From an uncultured Bacteroides sp. (GTDB lineage: Bacteria; Bacteroidota; Bacteroidia; Bacteroidales; Bacteroidaceae), in assembly GCA_949296415.1 (NCBI GenBank), contig CASFQC010000001.1:62001-126000 (forward strand): a stretch of DNA of 64,000 nucleotides, written 5' to 3'. The notes below the pieces were generated by a model. That model was not told where the DNA came from, ran no database searches, and saw only the letters and a program-made list of their open reading frames with translations. The position numbers and the translations under genes were made by a program. Positions 44,541-53,100 of the stretch are shown in pieces (within the stretch, counting starts at the first letter, position 1; each line of letters begins with the position of its first letter).

Positions 44541-44630
44541 TGCGGACGGATTCACCGCTTCCTGCGGACGGATTCACCGCTTCCTGCGGACGGACACACA
44601 GCTTCCTGCGGACAGGTCGACAGGAAGCTG
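44541..44630. repeat. 22-base tandem repeat with nested hairpin
   Basis: Unit TGCGGACGGATTCACCGCTTCC: copies at 44541-44562 and 44563-44584 are identical, the copy at 44585-44606 has changes in its middle, and a fourth start at 44607 is partial. A perfect 10-bp inverted repeat (CAGCTTCCTG at 44599-44608 and its complement at 44621-44630) lies at the end. A short GGGTCGGCAC repeat follows at about 44636 and 44660. Confidence 0.7.
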
Positions 44631-45105
44631 CCAATGGGTCGGCACCGGACGGCAGACGGGTCGGCACCATACCCCCTGTAGAACGGCCGCAACCGGCACG
44701 CCACAGTCCGGAAACGGGTTGTAAAAAGTCTGTCTGCCATATGCCGGACAAAAAAACGTAACGCGGAGTAGCGCAAAACCTGAATTTATAGTTTACAAAA
44801 CAACAACTTCAGCAACATCCGTCACAGCGGACTGTGCGTAAAATTCCCCAAAAGGAGCTTCCGCACCGGAGGACAGGCATCTTACACTTATCGCACAAAA
44901 GCAGCCCGTTCCGACCATTCAGGAAAGCATTCCATTTCCATAAGTACTCTTTCTCCTACTGTTTTAAGATAAAATAACAAGAAATAAGCTATTCATAATA
45001 TAGCTACAGTACCGCAATAAAATAAAAATCATTACCTTTGCAACTGCGTTACACATCGCATCGCAGGAACAAAGCAAACAAAAAAATTAACTTCCATTTT
45101 ATAAA
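44631..45105. other. Intergenic region before the pilus operon
   Basis: No protein gene seen. AT-rich towards 44940-45060. The promoter of the pilus operon (45033-45040) is the only clear element besides the GGGTCGGCAC repeats. Confidence 0.5.
45033..45040 (+). promoter_or_regulatory. -7 promoter element of the pilus operon
   Basis: TACCTTTG matches TAnnTTTG, 65 bases before the first gene. Upstream DNA is AT-rich without a TTTG at 19-21 bases. Confidence 0.55.
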
Positions 45106-45693
45106 ATGATGAGACGATATACATGGATAATGTGTGTATTGTTTTTCTTGCCCATAGGCCCGACCTACGCCCAAAAAGCGGCAGTGAAAACAAATCTGTT
45201 GTACGACGCTACCACCACCCTCAACCTCGGTATAGAAATAGGCGTGGCACCGAAATGGTCCGTAGACCTTTCGGGCAATCTCAACCCATGGACTTTCAGC
45301 AACAACACCAAGTGGAAGCACTGGCTCATCCAGCCGGAGGCGCGCTACTGGCTGTGCGAACGCTTCAACGGAAGCTTTCTGGCCGCGCACCTGCTGGGCG
45401 GCGTATATAACATAGGCAACATAGGGGCGGACTTCAAGTTTCTGGGCACCGACTTCGGGCAGCTGGCCGACCACCGTTTCGAAGGATGGATGCTGGGAGC
45501 GGGCGTGGCCTACGGATACCAGTGGATGCTGTCGCGACACTGGAGCATGGAGGCCGAAATAGGCATAGGCTACATCTATTCCAGGACAGACAAATATGAG
45601 TGCCCGCGATGCGGAGACAAGCTGGAAGACAACAAACCGCACAACTACTTCGGACCGACTAAGGCGGCGGTCAGCCTGATATATGTGTTCTGA
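45106..45693 (+). CDS. DUF3575 outer membrane protein, first gene of pilus operon
   Basis: 195 residues. Signal peptide MMRRYTWIMCVLFFLPIGPTYA cut before QKAAV. The mature part (VKTNLLYDATTTLNLGIEIG, WKHWLIQPEARYWLCERFNG, GYQWMLSRHWSMEAEIGIGYIYSR) is a predicted small beta-barrel, matching Pfam DUF3575, whose members open type V fimbrial operons in Bacteroides. It carries a CxxC pair (CPRCGD) near the C-terminus. Probably helps outer membrane assembly of the pilus, as inference. The next gene starts 48 bases later on the same strand. Its role in secretion is not established. Confidence 0.85.
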   Translation: MMRRYTWIMCVLFFLPIGPTYAQKAAVKTNLLYDATTTLNLGIEIGVAPKWSVDLSGNLNPWTFSNNTKWKHWLIQPEARYWLCERFNGSFLAAHLLGGVYNIGNIGADFKFLGTDFGQLADHRFEGWMLGAGVAYGYQWMLSRHWSMEAEIGIGYIYSRTDKYECPRCGDKLEDNKPHNYFGPTKAAVSLIYVF

Positions 45694-45741
45694 CATGGAA
45701 CACCACCGGAAACAAAACAAACAAAACAAGCAATTAAAACA

Positions 45742-47172
45742 ATGATGAAGAAATCCGTAACGAACATATCCCTGGCATTGGCGCTGGCCGCCGCACTGGC
45801 CATGCCCGGAGCCTTGCGCGCACAAGCCCTGCAAAGCGGAGCCAAGGTAAGCGACACAGGCATAGAGCGCGTGCGCGACAGCGTGGTGATAAGCATGGAC
45901 ATCTGCCTGGACAGCATGCAGGTGCACAGCAACCGCTCCGTGGTGATGCAGCCCCTGCTGGAGTCGGAAAACGGAAAGGCATGGCTGCCCGCCCTGGAGG
46001 TGATGGGACGCCGCAGACACATCTACTACCAGCGCAACGCGCAGGCCACCTATGCCGACAACCCCATGAAGGTGATAAGAAAACGGAACGGCGAACCGCA
46101 GACCATGCGCTACCGCACCTCCCTGCCCTACGCGCCCTGGATGGACGGGGCAGACCTGCTCATGACCGAGGACCTCTGCGGATGCGGACAGGTAGAGGAA
46201 GGGCCGGGACAGCCCTTGGGCAAAGCACACGTGGACTTCGTGCCGCAGCTGGCCTACGTCAGCCCCGAGGCCGTGGTAAGCAAGGAAGACAGCCTGAAAG
46301 GCTCGTCATACCTGGATTTCCCCGTCAACAAAACCACCATCTATCCCGACTACCGGCGCAACCCGCAGGAACTGGCCCGCATACGCGCCTCCATAGACAC
46401 CGTGAGACACGACCGCGACCTCACCATTACCCGCATCAGCCTCAAGGGATACGCCTCGCCCGAAGGCACCTGGCGGCTCAACACCCGCCTGGCCGAAGGA
46501 CGTACCGAAGCGCTGAAGCACTACGTCATGGAGGAATACGGCTACGGCGACACCCTGTTCGTCACCGACAGCCAACCCGAGAACTGGCAGGGACTGCGCG
46601 CCTACGTGCTGCAAAGCAGCCTGCCGGACAAAGACGCCATACTGGCCATCATAGACAGCGACGAAGCCCCCGACCCCAAGGAGGCCCGCCTGAAACGCGA
46701 ACATCCGCAGAGCTACCGTCACCTGCTGAAGGAATGCTATCCCGGGCTGCGCCGCACGGACTACGTGATAAGCTACCACATACGGGGCTTCAACGTGGAC
46801 GAGGCACGCGACATCATACGCACCCAGCCTCAGAAACTCAGCCTGCAGGAAATGTTCGCCGTGGCACAGACCTACGAGCCGGGAAGCCCGGAATTCAACC
46901 AGGTGTTCGATGTGGCCGTGCGGCTGTTCCCCGATGACCCCGTGGCCAACCTCAACGCCGCCAACGCCCTGCTGCAGAGCGGACACCCAGACCAGGCCGC
47001 ACCCTATCTGGACAAAGCGGGAGACTCGCCACAGGCACAGAACGCACGGGCCGTGGCCCTGCTGCTGCAAAGCCGGTACGACGAAGCCCTGCCACTGCTG
47101 CGGCAGGCACAAGAGGCCGGACTGGAGGAGGCGGAAGCCAACATGAAGATATACGGAGCAGTTGAAGAATAA
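45742..47172 (+). CDS. DUF3868 protein with OmpA-like region, pilus operon
   Basis: 476 residues. Signal peptide MMKKSVTNISLALALAAALAMPGALRA. The N-terminal part (MDICLDSMQVHSNRSVVMQPLL, YYQRNAQATYAD) is the DUF3868 domain. The middle has LKGYASPEGTWRLNTRLAEGR, an OmpA-like peptidoglycan-binding block, and the last 120 residues hold short helical TPR-like repeats (LNAANALLQSGHPDQAAPYL). In Bacteroides such proteins follow DUF3575 genes and precede the fimbrillin genes. It may anchor the assembly machinery to peptidoglycan; this is inference. The leader before it is A/C-rich, as is the next one. Confidence 0.85.
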   Translation: MMKKSVTNISLALALAAALAMPGALRAQALQSGAKVSDTGIERVRDSVVISMDICLDSMQVHSNRSVVMQPLLESENGKAWLPALEVMGRRRHIYYQRNAQATYADNPMKVIRKRNGEPQTMRYRTSLPYAPWMDGADLLMTEDLCGCGQVEEGPGQPLGKAHVDFVPQLAYVSPEAVVSKEDSLKGSSYLDFPVNKTTIYPDYRRNPQELARIRASIDTVRHDRDLTITRISLKGYASPEGTWRLNTRLAEGRTEALKHYVMEEYGYGDTLFVTDSQPENWQGLRAYVLQSSLPDKDAILAIIDSDEAPDPKEARLKREHPQSYRHLLKECYPGLRRTDYVISYHIRGFNVDEARDIIRTQPQKLSLQEMFAVAQTYEPGSPEFNQVFDVAVRLFPDDPVANLNAANALLQSGHPDQAAPYLDKAGDSPQAQNARAVALLLQSRYDEALPLLRQAQEAGLEEAEANMKIYGAVEE

Positions 47173-47216
47173 ACAAAGAAACAAAACAAACAAATTATAA
47201 CTTTAACAACGTGATT

Positions 47217-49037
47217 ATGAAAAAGATTAAGTTTTTTGCAATGATGCTCGCAGCTGGGATGATGGCGGCGTGCAGCGACTCGCTGGAGGAGACGACAGGG
47301 GGGAACGGGAACCAAAACACGTCGGGAACGACGGAGGGATATGTGAAGGTATCCATCAATACTCCAACAACGAGCGGGGCAATGACCAAAGCTGTTTCCT
47401 TGGACGATGGCACAGCTGATGAATATGCGGTAAAAAATGGTATTCTGGTGTTCTTCAAGACAACATCTACTACAGGAACACCCGAAGCAACAGCCGAATT
47501 TGTGAAAGCATATGACGTAACACTCAATCCTGCAGGAGAAGGCGGAAACGATAATGAAGTGACCACACGTCACACCGTAATAGGCGAAGCACCGATGGCC
47601 GGTAAGGAAGAACAGATATACGCCTTAGCCATACTGAACAAGGGCAATCTGTTCCGAGTAAATAAAAATGCAGACGAAAACGGCGGAGCTTTGCAGGTTT
47701 CTCAAAATAGTATTTGGGCAGATGTGTTTGATAATAGCAATAAAACTGTAGCCGCTTTGCAAAAAGCATTGACCGTATCTGCCAGCGACATCACAAGCGA
47801 TGCTAATGGTTTCCTGATGCTCAACGCCCCCTTGGCTACTGCAACTACAGGCATTACAGACTTGACCAAGGTGCAGACATTGGTTCCCGTCACAGTCTAC
47901 GATGATGAAGAAGCAGCACAAAATGGTGATGTTGCCGACATCTATGTAGAGCGTGTTGTAGCCAAAGTAACCTTGAAAGGTTTCACTTATTCCGGAGGCA
48001 AATATACTGCCGAGGTTGCCAAAGGCGATGCAGACAGTCCTTTTACTGGTGATAAAGTGCAGTTGGAAGGCTGGACGCTGAGCGTAACCAACAAGACAAC
48101 CAAAGCCGTGCGAGACATCAGCGGCCTTGCCGATTGGGTAGGCACTACTTATTCATCAGACGGCCAAGTACGTTTCCTCAGCACCACCAAGATAGACAAC
48201 AAGGAATTGTATCGTATTCATTGGGGAATAGACTGCAACTATGATAATGATGATACTTATGCAGATGCTTTCAATATTCTGAGCGAAACAAATAAAGATA
48301 GGTGGACTTGGGAGGTAAATACCAACGATAAAGATGCACCTAACAATGAAAGCAATCCCGTCTACTGTCTGGAGAACACCATGGATTACAATCAGATGAA
48401 TCAAGACAAGACTACTACGTTGTTCATCAAGACGACATACTATGCCGATCCCAGTAATCCAGATAACGCACAGGACTTCTTCATGTATGGCACACAGGAA
48501 AAGACTTACCTGACCGATGATTTCCTTACAAATGTAAAGGAGGCATTGTCTCTTGACCCATCACCGACTATTTCTTTGAATTCTGAAGCAAAAGGCGGTA
48601 CGTACACCTATGTAGAAAGTGGTGAAGGAACTCCTACTGGGAAAAAGGACGTTAAGACTCTGTTCACTTTGACTGGAGGTTCTTCTGCTACTTTGACCGA
48701 TGATCAAGCCAAGGAACTTATCAGCCAATTGGGTGAAATTAAGTACTATAAAGACGGTGCGACTTACTATAACACCGTGCTTGTCCGTCACTTTGACGAT
48801 ACGTACACGGATGTTAAGTGGGATCCTGCAACTCCCGACTATACCCAAAAACATCTGGGACGTTACGGCGTGCTGCGCAACAACTGGTATGAAATCAACA
48901 TAAGCAGCATAAGCGGCCCTGGAGATCCCGAGATAGAAGATCCGGATCCGAATCCGAACGATGAAGTAGAAGGTTATATCCAAGCCCGCATCAACGTGCT
49001 TTCTTGGACTAAACGCCAGCAGAACGTAGAACTCTAA
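47217..49037 (+). CDS. Mfa1-like major fimbrial subunit (type V pilin)
   Basis: 606 residues from ATG at 47217; the frame opens with a GTG at 47211, but the lipoprotein signal fits MKKIKFFAMMLAAGMMAAC, lipid-attached at Cys19. The N-terminal region contains TPTTSGAMTKAVSL, a likely processing site after the pre-pilin signal, like the Arg/Lys-directed site of Porphyromonas pilins. The C-terminal fimbrillin domain (RYGVLRNNWYEINISSISG...) ends with INVLSWTKRQQNVEL, probably the strand that inserts in the next subunit. Base composition is clearly AT-richer than the genes on either side. It is followed by a strong stem-loop. Function as the pilus shaft is inferred by homology and position. Confidence 0.9.
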   Translation: MKKIKFFAMMLAAGMMAACSDSLEETTGGNGNQNTSGTTEGYVKVSINTPTTSGAMTKAVSLDDGTADEYAVKNGILVFFKTTSTTGTPEATAEFVKAYDVTLNPAGEGGNDNEVTTRHTVIGEAPMAGKEEQIYALAILNKGNLFRVNKNADENGGALQVSQNSIWADVFDNSNKTVAALQKALTVSASDITSDANGFLMLNAPLATATTGITDLTKVQTLVPVTVYDDEEAAQNGDVADIYVERVVAKVTLKGFTYSGGKYTAEVAKGDADSPFTGDKVQLEGWTLSVTNKTTKAVRDISGLADWVGTTYSSDGQVRFLSTTKIDNKELYRIHWGIDCNYDNDDTYADAFNILSETNKDRWTWEVNTNDKDAPNNESNPVYCLENTMDYNQMNQDKTTTLFIKTTYYADPSNPDNAQDFFMYGTQEKTYLTDDFLTNVKEALSLDPSPTISLNSEAKGGTYTYVESGEGTPTGKKDVKTLFTLTGGSSATLTDDQAKELISQLGEIKYYKDGATYYNTVLVRHFDDTYTDVKWDPATPDYTQKHLGRYGVLRNNWYEINISSISGPGDPEIEDPDPNPNDEVEGYIQARINVLSWTKRQQNVEL

Positions 49038-49075
49038 TCCTTTTACGTTGATGCCCCGTGCATTAACCCCATCTT

Positions 49076-49128
49076 ATGACGACACTTGCGGGGCGGGCCA
49101 CGCCGCCCGCCCCGGCAAGGGTTGTCAT
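49076..49128 (+). promoter_or_regulatory. Long intercistronic stem-loop after the major pilin gene
   Basis: Left arm from 49076, right arm to 49128: ATGACGACACTTG-CGGGGCGGGC / GCCCGCCCCG-G-CAAGGGTTGTCAT, about 22 pairs with one mismatch, one bulge and a G-U, around a 6-base loop (49099-49104). No T run follows, so it is not a simple terminator. It may stabilise the 3' end of the pilin mRNA or reduce read-through into downstream genes. Confidence 0.65.
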
Positions 49129-49185
49129 CATACCCACACTTTATCCGCAAAAAAGCAAATTGTGCACCGAATAGGAAAAAGAACA

Positions 49186-50331
49186 ATGAAAGCAATGACG
49201 AACATTCTTCTTAAAGCAAAGCAGACCATACATGCCCGCACCATCCTCGCATACCTGGCGGCGGCCACCCTGACGGCCACGCAGACGGCATGCACCGGAA
49301 TGATATACGAGGACCGTGACGGCTGTGAACACGGCGTCTGGCTAAGCCTTAAGTACGACTACAACCTGCAACGCGCCGACATGATGGAACATGTGGGCAG
49401 CGTGGGCGTCTTTGTCTACAACGAGCAAGGACGGTTCGTAACCTCATTCATTGAACCCGACCTCCGGCGGGCACAGCCACTGAACACCATCTATCTGGAC
49501 CTGCCCGAAGGCAGTTACCACTTTCTGGCCGTAGCCCAGCAGCGCGCCTTCAGCGACGTGCAGGCCGGACCGGGAGCCAACTTCCTCTGGCAGGAACCCG
49601 CACTGGGCGACCTCATGGAGGACTTCAGCATAGCACTGGACCACACCGACCTGGACGACGGATGGAGCATGGTGGAACACGGGAATGAACCGCTCGACAC
49701 CCTGTGGCACGCCGTAAGCACGCAGCCAGTCTACGTGCCCGCCGACCGCTACGCCACACACACCCTCTCGCTGGTGCGCGACACCAAGTCCATATCCGTG
49801 GCCATGCGCGAGATAGACGAGCCGGAGACCATGACCGTGGAGGACTACACCTTTACCATAACCCACCGCAACCTCTACCTGGACTACAGCCAGATGAGCG
49901 CCGAGGAGCCTGAGACACAGGTCCAAGGCCGCACCGCCATATACACACCCTACGCCACCTGGGACACCTCCGATGACGGTGCCGGAACCGCCACGGCGGC
50001 ACAGACACGCGACGGCGCGACGGCAGGACGCACGGCACACGCCGACTTCATGACCGCACGCCTCTACGCCAGCGACAACCCCGAAGAGAACGCCCGCCTC
50101 ACCATACGCCGCCGCGACAACGGAGAAGCCGTGGTGGAGGCCGACCTCTGCAACCTCCTGGGACAGCTGCGCAACTACGATGAGACCCGACGCTACTCCC
50201 TGCAGGAATTCCTGGACCGGGGCTACGACTTCCGCCTCACCTTCTTCCTGAAGGGCGGCGAATGGCAGTACGTGGACGTGTCCATCGGCGTGCTGGGATG
50301 GAGCAAGCGCGTGCAGAACGTGGCACTCTGA
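49186..50331 (+). CDS. FimB/Mfa2-family fimbrial anchor or minor subunit
   Basis: 381 residues. Start set at 49186 (MKAMTNILLKAKQ); an upstream frame begins at 49048 inside the stem-loop region and was rejected. Lipoprotein signal with Cys36 (LTATQTACTGMIYEDRDGCEHG), and the CxxxIYEDRDGC start is the FimB/Mfa2 family mark. The body has repeated beta-sandwich segments (GVFVYNEQGRFVTSF, ITHRNLYLDYSQM, TFFLKGGEWQYVDVSI) and ends VLGWSKRVQNVAL, like the pilin end. In P. gingivalis Mfa2 anchors the pilus to the outer membrane and controls its length; similar here as inference. The major pilin is upstream after the stem-loop. Confidence 0.88.
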   Translation: MKAMTNILLKAKQTIHARTILAYLAAATLTATQTACTGMIYEDRDGCEHGVWLSLKYDYNLQRADMMEHVGSVGVFVYNEQGRFVTSFIEPDLRRAQPLNTIYLDLPEGSYHFLAVAQQRAFSDVQAGPGANFLWQEPALGDLMEDFSIALDHTDLDDGWSMVEHGNEPLDTLWHAVSTQPVYVPADRYATHTLSLVRDTKSISVAMREIDEPETMTVEDYTFTITHRNLYLDYSQMSAEEPETQVQGRTAIYTPYATWDTSDDGAGTATAAQTRDGATAGRTAHADFMTARLYASDNPEENARLTIRRRDNGEAVVEADLCNLLGQLRNYDETRRYSLQEFLDRGYDFRLTFFLKGGEWQYVDVSIGVLGWSKRVQNVAL

Positions 50332-50421
50332 CACCTGGCTTACAGAAAGACGTTGAATCACTACAAGACAAACAACCATAAACCGACCATACACCCTACG
50401 GGTTTCCGCCCGCATCACCCT

Positions 50422-52020
50422 ATGACAGCAAACAGACTCCTGACATACAGCCTCACCCTGCTCCTTGCCCTCCTTCTGCTGCAAGGCTGCACGGCAGACA
50501 CCCTGCCTGGCGGCACGGACACGCCCCCCACATCCGGCGGGGACGAGGATGGCAGCGGAGTGTACGTCAGCGTGGTGGTGAACGCGGACGGCGGCACACA
50601 GACTCGGGCTACAGGTTCTCCGAAACCGGGGGAGGAAGGAGACGGGAACTGGCCGGGAGAGAACCACGAGAATGCAGTACACAACCTCTTCCTCTATTTC
50701 TTTGACGGAGGAGAAGACGGGAACGGGAAAAGGAAAGGCATCAACGCAGACGGCAACACACCCATAATAGGCCCTATAGAGTTCAGCTTAGGCGACAACC
50801 TCTACGGGACAGGGACAAGATACTATACCGAGCCACAGGAAATAGACGGAATGGAGATAGGCAAGACGTATGACGTGCTGGCAATAACAAACTTGGACGG
50901 AGTGAAAATGTCCATGGACTTCTACACGTTGGGAGAACTGAGGGACGCCGCATCGGCAGAAGCCATAACACACACCACAGGAAACATGGCGTGGTTCGTG
51001 ATGTCCTCCGCCAATCCCACCTTCGATGCCGCAAAGCGGATAAACTCCGTGGAGATAACGGGAGACAACAGCAAGAACAATCCTGCCACGGTAAGCATTG
51101 ACGTGGAACGGCTGGCGGCCCGCATAGACTGCCACGTGAACGAAGGAGGCGAATATGAAGTGGAAGGAACCGAAGGCGACAAGGTGATACTGCAGGCACT
51201 GGTCACCGTAAACAAATATACCATGAACGACAAGAACCTGGAGACAAAAGGCTACTACGAACGTTCTTACTGGTTCAAGCGCGTGTCCAAGGACACAGAG
51301 CTGGCCGCAGGCATGGCCGTAAACTATCTGGGCGACGAACTGCCCGCCGACGGCACAGGCCCCGCCGCCAACTACGTGATAGGCCCCATGACACTGACCC
51401 CGCCGGACATAAAGGACAGGGGAGACGACCTACAGCCTTACGACCATTCCTTCTACTACAACAAAGATGACATGAGTCACTGGCAGAAAAACTGGGTCTC
51501 TATAGACACACTGGAAAGCGAGATTACTTCCGAGCAGGACGGCGTCACCTACCACCGTCTGGACTATGTGGAAGAGAATGTCCTCCCGGCCGAGATGCTC
51601 GACGACCCCACAAACAGAGAATACTACTGCACAGGGGTAATGTTCAAGGCGAATTACATCCCCGCCGGCTTCGAAGACAAGCAAGACAAATCCTTCTATT
51701 GGTATCAAGGAAAAGCCTATGCCACCCTTGACGACATTCCCGTCGACGGAATAGACAGCAGCAACTACGAAGACTATGGCATCGTCTATTATTTCGGCGG
51801 CACCTGCTACTACACCTATTGGATACGCCATGCCGACGACGGAGACCCTGCCAAAATCAGCCCCATGGAATATGCCATTGTACGCAACAACATCTACCAG
51901 CTGAACGTGCGCAGCATAAACGGCATAGGCAGCGTGACTCCTACAGGAGACACACAGGTGCTGGTCAGCGTATATGTGGAAGACTGGACAGACATACCCA
52001 CAAACCCCGTAGAATGGTAA
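50422..52020 (+). CDS. Second Mfa1-like fimbrillin (minor subunit)
   Basis: 532 residues from MTANRLLTYSLTLLLALLLLQGC (base 50422, lipidated Cys23); an ATG 23 codons earlier (50353) gives a non-signal-like start. A processing-type site with Arg follows at GGTQTRATGS. The core has VHNLFLYFFDGGED, FTGNMAWFVMSS-like segments and AARIDCHVNEGG; the C-terminal fimbrillin domain AIVRNNIYQLNVRSINGIG leads to VLVSVYVEDWTDIPTNPVEW, the swap strand. This layout matches Mfa1/Mfa4-type pilins, so it is a minor shaft or tip-side subunit. Its last codon overlaps an ATG (52014) of the next gene. Confidence 0.85.
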   Translation: MTANRLLTYSLTLLLALLLLQGCTADTLPGGTDTPPTSGGDEDGSGVYVSVVVNADGGTQTRATGSPKPGEEGDGNWPGENHENAVHNLFLYFFDGGEDGNGKRKGINADGNTPIIGPIEFSLGDNLYGTGTRYYTEPQEIDGMEIGKTYDVLAITNLDGVKMSMDFYTLGELRDAASAEAITHTTGNMAWFVMSSANPTFDAAKRINSVEITGDNSKNNPATVSIDVERLAARIDCHVNEGGEYEVEGTEGDKVILQALVTVNKYTMNDKNLETKGYYERSYWFKRVSKDTELAAGMAVNYLGDELPADGTGPAANYVIGPMTLTPPDIKDRGDDLQPYDHSFYYNKDDMSHWQKNWVSIDTLESEITSEQDGVTYHRLDYVEENVLPAEMLDDPTNREYYCTGVMFKANYIPAGFEDKQDKSFYWYQGKAYATLDDIPVDGIDSSNYEDYGIVYYFGGTCYYTYWIRHADDGDPAKISPMEYAIVRNNIYQLNVRSINGIGSVTPTGDTQVLVSVYVEDWTDIPTNPVEW

Positions 52021-52028
52021 CAGAGATT

Positions 52029-53099
52029 ATGGACAGAATACTACCTTATACCATCATAAGCAGGCTTACCGCCGTACTCTGCATCGGCCTCGTCCTGGCG
52101 GCATGCAACGATGACAATGCCATCGTGCAGGAAGAAAACCGCCCGCAAGGAACAACCGCCGTAAGCCTGACGTTCAACACACGGGCCAATGAAGGAGACA
52201 TAGGCTCCGACGAAGGCATAAAGACCCTGCGCGTCATCGTGACGGACGAGGCGGGCACCATATTGTACAACGAAAAGGAAACAGGACTGGCCGACAAGGA
52301 ACGCCACAACGTAGACCTCATACTGCCCAAGACCAAAGTGCGCTTCTATGCGTTTGCCAACGAGGAAAGCATGGGAAGCGACTTCAGCAACGGAGGGCTG
52401 GAACAGGCCGGCATCCTGAAGGACGGCAAGATACTTCCGCAAGACATCGTGACCAAGGCCTGGACAGACGAAAGCCGCACACACTTCCCCAAACAGGCTT
52501 CAGAGATAAGCGCATACGGACTCCCCATGACCGGTTGCAAAGGTGTACAGCCACACGAGGTGTACGCCGATGACGGCATCCCTACAGACCTGACCGGAAA
52601 GACAGTGGAACAGATAGAAATACCGCTGGTAAGGTGTGTGGTGAAAATTGTGGTGAACATCACAAACGGAAGCGACAAGGAAGCTCTGGAAATAAATACG
52701 GTGAACTTCGGACGCTTCTTCACAGACAAGGTGTACTGCTACATGCATACCCGGAGGACGTTGCCCGAAGAAACCAGCATCACCTACCGGAACATACTGC
52801 TGAATCCCGCCGTCAACATCGGTACCGAACAGACCAAGACCGTCTGCACACTGTATATATACCCCGTATCGCTGGCCAACAACAGAGACGACTACCGGTA
52901 CAGCATAGCCCTGAACAACGAGAACGACTACAAGGTGTTCCTCACGAAAAACGGACAGAACGGCTCCACCTATATCCCCCGCAACAGCCGCCTGACCATA
53001 GAAGGCACAGTGACCGACATTCTGAACATCACCTGGACAGACCTGCAACTGGTGGTAAGCTGCTGGGAAGACAAAGAGATGGACATAACATTCGAATAA
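52029..53099 (+). CDS. Fimbrial lipoprotein subunit, Mfa-type
   Basis: 356 residues from MDRILPYTIISRLTAVLCIG (base 52029; the ATG at 52014 overlaps the previous stop and adds five residues). Lipoprotein signal with Cys26 (VLAACND). TFNTRANEGD is a likely processing site after the Arg. The body has GIKTLRVIVTDEAGTILYNE and a long beta-rich middle. The C-terminus (LTIEGTVTDILNITWTDLQLVVSCW) resembles the pilin swap region. Function in the pilus (Mfa3-like minor subunit) is by position and homology. It ends one base before the next gene start, so coupling is tight. Confidence 0.8.
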   Translation: MDRILPYTIISRLTAVLCIGLVLAACNDDNAIVQEENRPQGTTAVSLTFNTRANEGDIGSDEGIKTLRVIVTDEAGTILYNEKETGLADKERHNVDLILPKTKVRFYAFANEESMGSDFSNGGLEQAGILKDGKILPQDIVTKAWTDESRTHFPKQASEISAYGLPMTGCKGVQPHEVYADDGIPTDLTGKTVEQIEIPLVRCVVKIVVNITNGSDKEALEINTVNFGRFFTDKVYCYMHTRRTLPEETSITYRNILLNPAVNIGTEQTKTVCTLYIYPVSLANNRDDYRYSIALNNENDYKVFLTKNGQNGSTYIPRNSRLTIEGTVTDILNITWTDLQLVVSCWEDKEMDITFE

Positions 53100-53100
53100 G

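Noticed and set aside
44541..44630. CRISPR array
   Set aside because: The units are directly adjacent with no spacers, and no cas genes are present.
47211..47216. GTG start of the major pilin
   Set aside because: The ATG two codons later gives a standard lipoprotein signal, so the GTG is only in the open frame.
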